This document shows, piece by piece, positions 1-6,108 of a DNA stretch of 8,335 nucleotides (the first letter of the stretch is position 1; the number at the start of each line of letters is the position of its first letter). Position numbers and translations under genes: made by a program. The DNA comes from Opitutaceae bacterium. GTDB taxonomy: Bacteria > Verrucomicrobiota > Verrucomicrobiia > Opitutales > Opitutaceae. Location: contig JAISTY010000205.1 in assembly GCA_031272375.1 (NCBI GenBank), positions 1 to 8,335 of the forward strand, in the 5' to 3' direction. The notes beneath the pieces were generated by a model. It ran no database searches and was not told the DNA's origin. It was given only the letters and a program-made list of their open reading frames with translations.

Positions 1-551
1 GCTACAAGAACGGCAAGGGCAAGCGCGCCGGCCTGCAGCGCGGGAAGGTCGGCCCCCGCGCGCTCCCTCACAAACCACCAGGTCGAAACCGGCAGCGCGC
101 AAAGCCCCGCAAGCCCCGCCATGGAAAAACTTCGGACAACCGCATACGCCGCGAGCCCCAGAAGCAGGACGGGGACCAGCGCGGCGGGACATAGCACAAG
201 CCAGGCGCCAATCAGCGGCGCGACGCCCTTGCCCCCGCGAAAATTCAGGAAAAGCGGCCAGATGTGCCCAAGCACAACCGCGGCGGCGGCAAGCCCCACC
301 GTGGTCTCGGGGGCGTTGAAAAGATGCCGCGCGGCGGCGACGCACACCGCGCCCTTGGCAAGATCAAGCGCGAGAACGGCCGCGAACCCGCCCGCCCCGA
401 GCACCCTCCCGGCGTTCGTCGCCCCGGCGGAACCGGAACCGCTCGCGCGAATGTCGCCCCCCGTGCGGAGGCGGACGAGCCAGTAGCCCGGCGACAAGCC
501 GCCGGCAAGATAGGCGGCGAAGACGATGACGGCCTGTGCGAGTTGCTGCAT
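1..551 (-). CDS. plsY: PlsY, acyl-phosphate:glycerol-3-phosphate acyltransferase (C-terminus cut by window edge)
   Basis: This integral membrane enzyme transfers an acyl group from acyl-phosphate to glycerol-3-phosphate to make lysophosphatidate, the first step of phospholipid synthesis in most bacteria. Reading down from an ATG at 551-549 gives about 183 residues without a stop, so the gene runs off the left edge. PlsY proteins are usually near 200 residues, so little is missing. Two family signatures are clear: GSGSAGATNAGR (about residues 38-49), the glycine-rich phosphate-binding loop, and HIWPLFLNFRGGKGVA (about 99-114), the second active-site loop. Hydrophobic segments lie around both loops, and the N-terminus (VIVFAAYLAGGLSPGYWLV) fits the first membrane span. 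The usual GSGNxGATN reads GSGS here. No Shine-Dalgarno is visible before the start. Leucine is mostly CTT/CTG, unlike the CTC-dominated operon to the right. It lies 96 bases downstream of the aminotransferase on the same strand, so cotranscription is possible but not shown. Confidence 0.93.
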   Translation of the reverse strand, partial: MQQLAQAVIVFAAYLAGGLSPGYWLVRLRTGGDIRASGSGSAGATNAGRVLGAGGFAAVLALDLAKGAVCVAAARHLFNAPETTVGLAAAAVVLGHIWPLFLNFRGGKGVAPLIGAWLVLCPAALVPVLLLGLAAYAVVRSFSMAGLAGLCALPVSTWWFVRERAGADLPALQAGALALAVLV

Positions 552-647
552 GAGCGCCGCGGACGGTGGTGATTTTGCGCCCCGCGACAAGCGGGGATTG
601 CGGCGGAAGCGCGCGCCAACACGGCAACCGCCGCCTCCCCACCCGCG

Positions 648-1745
648 CTAAAAACTGTTCACCGCCGCGATGACCTCGTCCACCTGCGCGTCCGTCAGCT
701 CCGGGAAAATCGGCAGGCTCACGCAGGTCGCGCACGCCTTCTCCGCGACGGGCAGGTCGCCCGCCTTCTGCCCCGACCCCTCGAAGCATTTCTGCAAATG
801 CAGCGGCACCGGATAAATCAGATCCGTCCCCACGCCCCTCGCCGCGAGATGCTCGCGCAGCGCGTCGCGCCGCGGATGCCGCAGCGTGAACTGGTGGAAA
901 ACCCCCTCGCCGTCCTCCGTCCCGAGCACCGGTGGAACGGCGTCCGCCAGCCGTATCCCCGCGACATACCGCGCCGCTATCGCCCGCCGCCGCGCCGTCC
1001 ACCCGGCCAGCAGCGGCAGCTTGACGTTCAGCACCGCCGCTTGGAACCCGTCCATGCGGAAGTTGAAACCCAGCGTCTCGTGGTAATACCGCCGGCCCGA
1101 CCCGTGCGCCCGCATCAGCCGCGCCTTCGCGAACACCCCCTCGTCCCGCGACACGAACGCCCCGCCCTCCCCGCAGCCGCCAAGGTTCTTCGTCGGATAA
1201 AAACTGAACGTCCCCGCGTCCCCCAGCAACCCGACCGGCGTCCCCCGCCACCGCGCCCCGGCCGCCTGCGCGCAATCCTCGATCACAAACAGCCCGTGCC
1301 GCCGCGCCACCGCCAGCAGCCCTTCCATCCGCGCCGGCTGCCCGAACAGGTGCACCACCACGACCCCGCGCGTCCGCGGCGTCACCGCCGCCTCCAGCGC
1401 CGCCGGATCCAGGTTGAACGTCCCCTCCTCGATGTCCGCGAACACCGGCTTCGCCCCGACATAACGCGCCCCCCACGCCGACGAGATGAACGTGAACGCC
1501 GGCACCACCACCTCGTCCCCGGGTCCGAAGCCCGCCAGCGCGCACGCCGCGTGCAACGGCGACGTCCCGCTGTTCATCCCAAGCACGCGCGGATACCCCA
1601 GCGTCTCCCCAAACCGCCCCTCGAACTCCTCGACGTCCCTCCCCAGACAGAAACGCGTCGCGTCATACGTCGCCGCCAGCGCCGCCAGCGCCTGTTCGCG
1701 GATTGCCTTGTGCTGTATCGAGAGGTCGAGAAACGGAACTTTCAT
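648..1745 (-). CDS. DegT/DnrJ/EryC1/StrS-family PLP-dependent sugar aminotransferase
   Basis: A 365-residue fold-type I PLP enzyme, the normal length for the family, which aminates keto-sugar nucleotides for surface polysaccharides or glycosylated products. The PLP lysine is K186 in SFYPTKNLGGCGEGG (181-195). D157 and Q160 in VIEDCAQ contact the cofactor ring, and NSGTSPLHAA (58-67) forms the phosphate-binding region. HGSGRRYYHETLGFNFRMD (214-232) and HQFTLR (284-289) are also typical, and the C-terminal domain ends with a LPIFPELTDAQVDEVI segment. The ATG at 1745-1743 is chosen because the conserved MKVPFLDL begins there and GGAGG (complement of 1753-1757) sits 7 bases upstream. The open frame extends further, to 1910, but the extra residues are low-complexity translation of the promoter region. 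The gene is divergent from the LacI-type gene. The sugar substrate cannot be told. WbpE/WlbC-like 3-keto-uronate aminotransferases are one possibility, but no other nucleotide-sugar gene is in view. Confidence 0.92.
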   Translation of the reverse strand: MKVPFLDLSIQHKAIREQALAALAATYDATRFCLGRDVEEFEGRFGETLGYPRVLGMNSGTSPLHAACALAGFGPGDEVVVPAFTFISSAWGARYVGAKPVFADIEEGTFNLDPAALEAAVTPRTRGVVVVHLFGQPARMEGLLAVARRHGLFVIEDCAQAAGARWRGTPVGLLGDAGTFSFYPTKNLGGCGEGGAFVSRDEGVFAKARLMRAHGSGRRYYHETLGFNFRMDGFQAAVLNVKLPLLAGWTARRRAIAARYVAGIRLADAVPPVLGTEDGEGVFHQFTLRHPRRDALREHLAARGVGTDLIYPVPLHLQKCFEGSGQKAGDLPVAEKACATCVSLPIFPELTDAQVDEVIAAVNSF

Positions 1746-1752
1746 AACTGCC

Positions 1753-1757
1753 CCTCC
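1753..1757 (-). promoter_or_regulatory. Shine-Dalgarno site of the aminotransferase gene
   Basis: On the minus strand GGAGG, inside a longer G-rich run, lies 7 bases upstream of the ATG at 1745-1743. It decides the start, because the reading frame stays open for another 55 codons upstream without any conserved sequence. Confidence 0.7.
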
Positions 1758-1829
1758 CCCAACCCGGAAAATCCACCCTTGGCAACCCCGCTCGCTCCCG
1801 CCTCCCCGCCCGACACCGCCGCCACCCGC

Positions 1830-1851
1830 TTTCCTCAAATGTTTGAGAAAA
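1830..1851. promoter_or_regulatory. Palindromic candidate LacI-family operator
   Basis: A near-perfect inverted repeat: 6-base arms CTCAAA (1834-1839) and TTTGAG (1842-1847) around a TG centre, with three further T/A pairs outside one mismatch (C1833 against A1848). In total 9 of 11 position pairs are symmetric over 22 bases. It stands out as an A/T-rich patch in very GC-rich DNA. LacI-family operators are typically short palindromes with a C/G-type central step, and this site ends only 4 bases before a TTGACC hexamer. It is about 60 bases upstream of the LacI-type start, where an autoregulatory operator is expected. The assignment to the adjacent regulator is an inference, and the site could also affect the divergent aminotransferase gene. 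No second copy was noticed in the window. Confidence 0.6.
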
Positions 1852-1855
1852 ACGC

Positions 1856-1883
1856 TTGACCGCGCCGCCGCCGCGCCCAGTCT
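1856..1883 (+). promoter_or_regulatory. Candidate sigma-70 promoter of the uronate operon
   Basis: TTGACC (1856-1861) matches the -35 consensus at five of six positions. With a 16-base spacer the -10 would be CAGTCT (1878-1883), which keeps only the conserved A at position 2 and T at position 6, so the -10 is weak. Transcription would start about 18-20 bases before the LacI-type ATG at 1909. The palindrome at 1830-1851 sits immediately upstream of the -35, consistent with repressor or activator control. The -35 is clear and the -10 is a guess. Confidence 0.4.
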
Positions 1884-1908
1884 GCCCGCCGTTCCACCCG
1901 CTCCGCCC

Positions 1909-2907
1909 ATGCCTCCCTACCGGAAAGTGACGCAGAAGGACATCGCCCGGAAACTCGGCGTCTCCATCGCGCTCGTCTCGCGGGTCCTCTCCGGCACCGC
2001 CGGCAAAATCGGCATCGCCGCGGAAACCATCGAGGCCGTCCGCGCCGAGGCTCGCAACTCCCTCTACGTCCCCCAGGCCGGCGCCCTCGCCATGAAGGGC
2101 AAGAAAACCCGCACCCTCGGCATCGTCGTCCTCGACTTCCACGACCCTTTCTTCGCCGAAATCATCGCCGCCCTCCAGTCCGGCGCCCGCTCCCTCGACT
2201 ACTCCCTCCTCCTCGTCGGCTTCATCAACCGCGTCCCCGACATGGCCGACCTCGCACCCCTGCGAAAACACGCCGTTGACGGCATCATCATCGCCGGCAG
2301 CCACGGCGACGCCTCCTGGCTCGCCGCCTTCGAGGGCCTCCCAGTCGCCCGCATCGGCCACGGCGGCCGCGCCGCCTTCTCCGTCTGCGTTGACGAGGCC
2401 GACGCCGCCGCCCGCGTCGCCGCCCACCTCGCCGGCCTCGGACGGAAAAACTTCCTCCACGCGGGCCGCGCCACCCCTGTCCACGCCCACCGCTGGAAAC
2501 GCGCCGAGGCCGCCGCCCGCCGCGCGGGCTGCGCCATCACCCGCTCCCTCGCCGCCACGACGGACGACTTCGAGGCCGGCCTCGCCGCCGCCGGGGACGT
2601 CGTCCGCGCCAACGCCGACGCCGCCGTCTGCGCCTCCGACATGGTCGCGATGGGCGTCGTCAAGGGCCTCTCGCGCCTCGGCCGCAGGGTGCCGGAGGAC
2701 TGCGCCGTCGCGGGCTTCGACGACATCCCGGCGGCGGGCCGCTACATCCCCTCCCTCACCTCCTTCCGGCAGCCGGCGGACGCCTTCGCGAAACGCGCCC
2801 TGGGCTTTTTCGCGTCGGGCGCGAAGGACGGCGGCAGGGTGTCGCTGCGCGGAACCCTCGTCGCCCGCGAAAGCACCCTCGGCGGGGGCGGGGAGGTTTT
2901 ACCATGA
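1909..2907 (+). CDS. LacI-family transcriptional regulator, likely controlling the downstream uronate operon
   Basis: A 332-residue DNA-binding regulator of normal LacI/GalR length. The N-terminal helix-turn-helix is VTQKDIARKLGVSIALVSRVLSG (7-29), followed by a hinge region near 50-65 that keeps YVP and an AxxMKGxxTRTLG junction. The periplasmic-binding-protein-like effector domain starts at TLGIVVLDFHDPFFAEI (69-85). CASDMVAMGVVKGL (241-254), VPEDCAVAGFDD (261-272) and LTSFRQP (283-289) are the standard C-terminal signatures. The ATG at 1909 is chosen because the helix-turn-helix begins just after it. The frame is open further upstream, but those codons overlap the promoter and the divergent gene. 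No Shine-Dalgarno is visible. Its stop overlaps the kinase start by ATGA, so it is the first gene of the operon. The likely effector is a hexuronate or pathway intermediate such as KDG or fructuronate, inferred from context only. Enterobacterial uronate genes use GntR-type regulators (ExuR/UxuR) instead. Confidence 0.93.
   Translation: MPPYRKVTQKDIARKLGVSIALVSRVLSGTAGKIGIAAETIEAVRAEARNSLYVPQAGALAMKGKKTRTLGIVVLDFHDPFFAEIIAALQSGARSLDYSLLLVGFINRVPDMADLAPLRKHAVDGIIIAGSHGDASWLAAFEGLPVARIGHGGRAAFSVCVDEADAAARVAAHLAGLGRKNFLHAGRATPVHAHRWKRAEAAARRAGCAITRSLAATTDDFEAGLAAAGDVVRANADAAVCASDMVAMGVVKGLSRLGRRVPEDCAVAGFDDIPAAGRYIPSLTSFRQPADAFAKRALGFFASGAKDGGRVSLRGTLVARESTLGGGGEVLP
2892..2896 (+). promoter_or_regulatory. 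Shine-Dalgarno site of the KdgK-type kinase gene
   Basis: GGAGG lies 7 bases before the ATG at 2904, inside the last codons of the regulator gene. Together with the ATGA overlap it supports this start and coupled translation. Confidence 0.7.
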
Positions 2908-4007
2908 GCAACCCAATCGGCACACGAAATAAGGCGGAGTGCGCCTTCGACATCGTCTCGCTCGGCGAGGTCATGCTGCGCCTCGACCCAGGCGAGGGCC
3001 GGACGCGGACCGCGCGCGCCTTCCGCGTCTGGGAGGGCGGCGGCGAATACAACGTCGCCCGCGGCCTCCGCCGCTGCTTCGGCCTCCGCGCCGCCCTCGT
3101 CACCGCCTTCGTTGACAACGAGGTCGGCCGCCTCCTCGAGGACCTCGTCCTGCGCGGCGGCGTGGACATGGGCTTCGTCAAATGGCTCCCCTTCGACGGC
3201 GTCGGCCGCGCCGCCCGCAACCCCCTCAACTTCACCGAGCGCGGCTTCGGCGTCCGTGGCGCCGTCGGCTGCTCCGACCGCGGCAACAGCGCCGCCGGCA
3301 AACTGCGCGCGGGCGACATTGACTGGGACGCCCTCCTCGGCGCGCGCGGCGCCCGCTGGCTCCACACCGGCGGCATCTACGCCGCCCTCTCCGACACCGC
3401 CCCCGATGTCATCCTCGAGGCCGTGCGCGCCGCGCGCCGCCACGGGACCATCGTCTCCTACGACCTCAATTACCGCCCTTCCCTCTGGAAGGCCTTCGGC
3501 GGCCTTGAACGCGCCCGCGAGGTCAACCGCGCCATCGCCCCACACGTGGACGTCATGCTCGGCAACGAGGAGGACTTCACCGCCTGCCTCGGCTTCGAGG
3601 TCGCCGGCCTCGACCCCGCCCTCTCCAACCCCGACGCCGCCTCCTTCCGCCGCATGATCGAAAAGGTCGCCGCCGCCTACCCCAACCTGCGCGCCGTCGC
3701 CACCACCCTGCGCGGCGTGAAAAGCGCCTCCGTCAACGACTGGTCCGCCGTCGCCTGGGTGGACGGCCGCTTCTGCGAAAGCCGCCGCTACGAGGCCCTC
3801 GCCGTCCTCGACCGCGTCGGCGGCGGCGACAGCTTCGCCTCCGGCTTCATCTACGGCCTCCTGGAAAACGGCGACCCGCAGCTCGCCGTGGACTACGGCG
3901 CCGCCCACGGCGCCCTCGCCATGACAACCCCCGGCGACACCAGCATGGCGTCGCTCGCCGAGGTCGCCGCCCTCGCTAACGGCGGCAACGCGCGCATCGC
4001 CCGCTGA
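2904..4007 (+). CDS. kdgK: PfkB-family sugar kinase, probable 2-dehydro-3-deoxygluconate (KDG) kinase
   Basis: Predicted to phosphorylate KDG with ATP to give KDPG, the substrate of the aldolase encoded next. The fold is ribokinase/PfkB: LGEVMLRLDPGEG (20-32) near the N-terminus, EGGGEYNVARGLRR (44-57) as the first PfkB signature region, SYDLNYRPSLW (185-195) characteristic of KDG kinases, and the C-terminal signature RVGGGDSFASGF (304-315), in which D309 is the expected catalytic base. At 367 residues it is longer than the common KDG kinases of about 310-340. The extra length includes about 12 residues before the first strand and a segment containing NFTERGFGVRGAVGCSDRG (109-127). Recalled close relatives in Verrucomicrobiota share these features. 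Translation is probably coupled to the regulator gene through ATGA (2904-2907). Sugar specificity is inferred from the neighbours. Fructokinase or another PfkB activity cannot be excluded from the sequence alone. Confidence 0.85.
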   Translation: MSNPIGTRNKAECAFDIVSLGEVMLRLDPGEGRTRTARAFRVWEGGGEYNVARGLRRCFGLRAALVTAFVDNEVGRLLEDLVLRGGVDMGFVKWLPFDGVGRAARNPLNFTERGFGVRGAVGCSDRGNSAAGKLRAGDIDWDALLGARGARWLHTGGIYAALSDTAPDVILEAVRAARRHGTIVSYDLNYRPSLWKAFGGLERAREVNRAIAPHVDVMLGNEEDFTACLGFEVAGLDPALSNPDAASFRRMIEKVAAAYPNLRAVATTLRGVKSASVNDWSAVAWVDGRFCESRRYEALAVLDRVGGGDSFASGFIYGLLENGDPQLAVDYGAAHGALAMTTPGDTSMASLAEVAALANGGNARIAR

Positions 4008-4023
4008 CCCGGAAACTTTCCCC

Positions 4024-4668
4024 ATGCGAAACGAAATCGAACGCAGAAAACTCGTCGCCGTGGTCACCCTCCCCGGCGCGGACTCCGCCCTCCCGGTCGC
4101 CAACGCCCTCCTCGCCGGCGGCGTCACCGCGATCGAGCTGACCTTGCGCACCCCCGCGGCCCTCGAAGGCATCGCCAGAATCCGCGCCGCCCTCCCCGGC
4201 ATGCTCGTCGGCGCCGGCACCGTGCTGACGCCCGCGCAGGTGGAGGCGGCGAAGGCCGCCGGCGCCCGCTTCTGCGTGGCTCCGGGCGCGAACCCCCGCA
4301 CCCTCGCGGCGGCTCGCGCCGCGGGCGTCTTCTTCGCCCCCGGCGTTTTCACCCCATCGGACATCGAGACCGCCCTGGAAGCCGGCTGCTCCCTCCTGAA
4401 ATACTTTCCGGCGGCGTCGCTCGGCCTCGCCCACCTGCGCGCGATGGCCGCGCCCTACCGCCACCTCGGCGTCCGCTTCATGCCCACGGGCGGCGTCAGC
4501 CAGTCCAACCTCGCCGCGACCCTCGCGGAACCGCTCGTGGCGGCCGTCGGCGGCTCCTGGCTCGCAACCCCGGATCTCATCAAGGCGGGCGACTTCGCCG
4601 CCATCCGCGAACGCGCCCGCGCCGCGGCGGTCGCCCTCCGCGACGCTCACGAAGGGGGGACGCCATGA
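4024..4668 (+). CDS. eda: KDPG aldolase (2-dehydro-3-deoxy-6-phosphogluconate aldolase)
   Basis: Cleaves KDPG to pyruvate and glyceraldehyde-3-phosphate, the last step of the hexuronate and Entner-Doudoroff routes. The 214 residues are the standard class I, single TIM-barrel length. The Schiff-base lysine is K126 in LLKYFPA (124-130). The general acid/base is E38 in AIELTLRTP (36-44), with R42 of the same motif binding substrate. GAGTVLTP (63-70), VAPGAN (85-90), MPTGGVS (153-159) and GGSWL (176-180) complete the family pattern. The gene starts 16 bases after the kinase stop, with only a weak GGAAA (4011-4015) ribosome site, and its stop overlaps the uxaC start by ATGA. The related KDPGal aldolase is a less likely alternative. 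Nothing is missing or odd. Confidence 0.95.
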   Translation: MRNEIERRKLVAVVTLPGADSALPVANALLAGGVTAIELTLRTPAALEGIARIRAALPGMLVGAGTVLTPAQVEAAKAAGARFCVAPGANPRTLAAARAAGVFFAPGVFTPSDIETALEAGCSLLKYFPAASLGLAHLRAMAAPYRHLGVRFMPTGGVSQSNLAATLAEPLVAAVGGSWLATPDLIKAGDFAAIRERARAAAVALRDAHEGGTP

Positions 4669-6089
4669 GCGCCTTCATCACGGAGGACTTCCTCCTCGGC
4701 AACGCCTCCGCGCGCCGCCTCTTCGACGCCGTCCGCGATCTGCCCATCGTTGACTTCCACAGCCACCTCGACGCCCGCGACATCGCGGAGGACCGCCACT
4801 GGGAAAACATCTCCCAGCTCTGGCTCGCGGGCGACCACTACAAATGGCGCGCCATGCGCTGGAACGGCGTCCCCGAGACCTTCTGCGCGGGCAACGGGGA
4901 CGACCGCGAAAAGTTCCGCAGGTTCGCCGCCACAATGCCGCGCCTCCTCCGCAACCCCCTCTACCACTGGTGCCACCTCGAACTCGCCCGCTACCTCGGC
5001 GTGGACGACCTCCTTCTCGGCCCGGACACCGAGGCGGAAATCTGGGAACGCTCCCGCGCCGCCCTCGCCAACGGCCTCGGCGCCCGCGCCTGCCTCCGCA
5101 TAAGCAACGTCGAAATCGTCTGCACCACCGACGACCCCGCGGACGACCTCGCCTGGCACCGCGCCTGCGCCGCCGACTCCTCCCTCGCCACACGCGTCTT
5201 CCCCACCTTCCGCCCCGACCGCGCCCGCGACTTCGCGAACCCGCCCCGCCTCGCCGCCTACCTCCGCCGCCTCTCCGCCGCCTCCGGCGTCACTGTCAAC
5301 TGCTACGCCGCCCTCCTCTCCGCCCTCAAACAACGCCACGACTTCTTCCACGCGGCGGGTTGTCGCGCCTCCGACCATGGCATCCCGACCGTCTGGCACG
5401 CCCCCGCCTCGGAACTGCAACTCGAACGCGCCTTCCAGAACGCCCTCTCCGGCTCCCTCTCCGAGGGCGAGTTCGCCGCCCTCCAGACCGGCGTCCTCCT
5501 CGAATGCGCCCGCATGGACTTCGACAGCGGCTGGACGCGCCAGCTCCACATCGGCCCCGCGCGCGACACCAACTCCCGCGCCCTCGCCGCCCTCGGCCCC
5601 GACACCGGCTTCGACTCCATCGGCTCGGCGGACTACATCGCCCCGCTCGCCCGCCACCTCGACGCCCTCGACTCGGAGGGCCGCCTCGGCCGCACCATCC
5701 TTTACAACATCCACCCGCGCGACACCGAGGCCCTCGCCGCCCTCGCCGGCAGCTTCCAGGACGCCCTCTGCCCCGGCAAAATCCAGCTCGGCGCCGCGTG
5801 GTGGTTCCTCGACCAGCTCGACGGAATGCGACGGCAGCTTGAGGCCGTCTCCGCCCTCGGCTCCCTCCCCAACTTCGTCGGCATGCTCACCGACTCCCGC
5901 TCCTTCCTCTCCTTCTCGCGCCACGAGTATTTCCGCCGCCTCCTCTGCGGCCTCCTCGGTCGGGAAATGGAGGACGGTCTCCTCCCCGGCAACCTGCCGC
6001 TCGTCGCCGCCGCCGCGCGCGACATCTCCTATTTCAACCCGAAAAACTTCTTCCGCTTCCCGGAACGCGGCGCGTTTTTCCAATCCTGA
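4665..6089 (+). CDS. uxaC: Uronate isomerase (glucuronate/galacturonate isomerase)
   Basis: Interconverts D-glucuronate with D-fructuronate, and D-galacturonate with D-tagaturonate, the first intracellular step of hexuronate use. The 474 residues match the usual length of about 470. It is a metal-dependent amidohydrolase-superfamily barrel. VDFHSHLD (29-36) supplies the first metal-site histidines H32 and H34. CTTDDP (153-158), KQRHDFFH (222-229) with SDHG (236-239), RQLHIG (292-297), and AWWFLDQLDGM (378-388) followed by LTDSRSFLS (408-416) with the late aspartate D410 are the family landmarks. The start overlaps the eda stop by ATGA, preceded by an AAGGGGGGA stretch (4652-4660) that can serve as the ribosome site. 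Cytoplasmic, with no signal peptide. Neighbours point to glucuronate as the main substrate, since the next reductase resembles fructuronate reductases rather than tagaturonate reductase. Confidence 0.97.
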   Translation: MSAFITEDFLLGNASARRLFDAVRDLPIVDFHSHLDARDIAEDRHWENISQLWLAGDHYKWRAMRWNGVPETFCAGNGDDREKFRRFAATMPRLLRNPLYHWCHLELARYLGVDDLLLGPDTEAEIWERSRAALANGLGARACLRISNVEIVCTTDDPADDLAWHRACAADSSLATRVFPTFRPDRARDFANPPRLAAYLRRLSAASGVTVNCYAALLSALKQRHDFFHAAGCRASDHGIPTVWHAPASELQLERAFQNALSGSLSEGEFAALQTGVLLECARMDFDSGWTRQLHIGPARDTNSRALAALGPDTGFDSIGSADYIAPLARHLDALDSEGRLGRTILYNIHPRDTEALAALAGSFQDALCPGKIQLGAAWWFLDQLDGMRRQLEAVSALGSLPNFVGMLTDSRSFLSFSRHEYFRRLLCGLLGREMEDGLLPGNLPLVAAAARDISYFNPKNFFRFPERGAFFQS

Positions 6090-6108
6090 AAACCCATCCG
6101 CCCTCCCC

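Noticed and set aside
580..634. Hairpins between the aminotransferase and plsY (CCCCGC/GCGGGG at 580-596, GCGGCGG/CCGCCGC at 600-634) as a terminator
   Set aside because: Neither is followed by a T-run on the transcribed strand. After the hairpins the minus strand reads GCAAAATC, and short GC stems are expected by chance at this base composition.
1746..1830. A promoter for the aminotransferase on the minus strand
   Set aside because: TTGCCA-like sequence occurs, but no convincing -10 lies at a suitable distance. A promoter must exist nearby, but I cannot place it.
1486..1908. Upstream extension of the LacI-type gene to an ATG at 1486
   Set aside because: It would overlap most of the 5' part of the divergent aminotransferase and the promoter. 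The helix-turn-helix starts right after the ATG at 1909.
1746..1910. N-terminal extension of the aminotransferase to an ATG at 1910
   Set aside because: The extension is Gly-rich and unconserved, covers the divergent promoter and palindrome, and the ATG at 1745 has a good ribosome site and the conserved family N-terminus.
5377..6108. Upstream extension of the transporter frame inside uxaC
   Set aside because: The extra 244 residues are Ser/Pro/Ala/Arg-rich out-of-frame translation of uxaC with no membrane segments.
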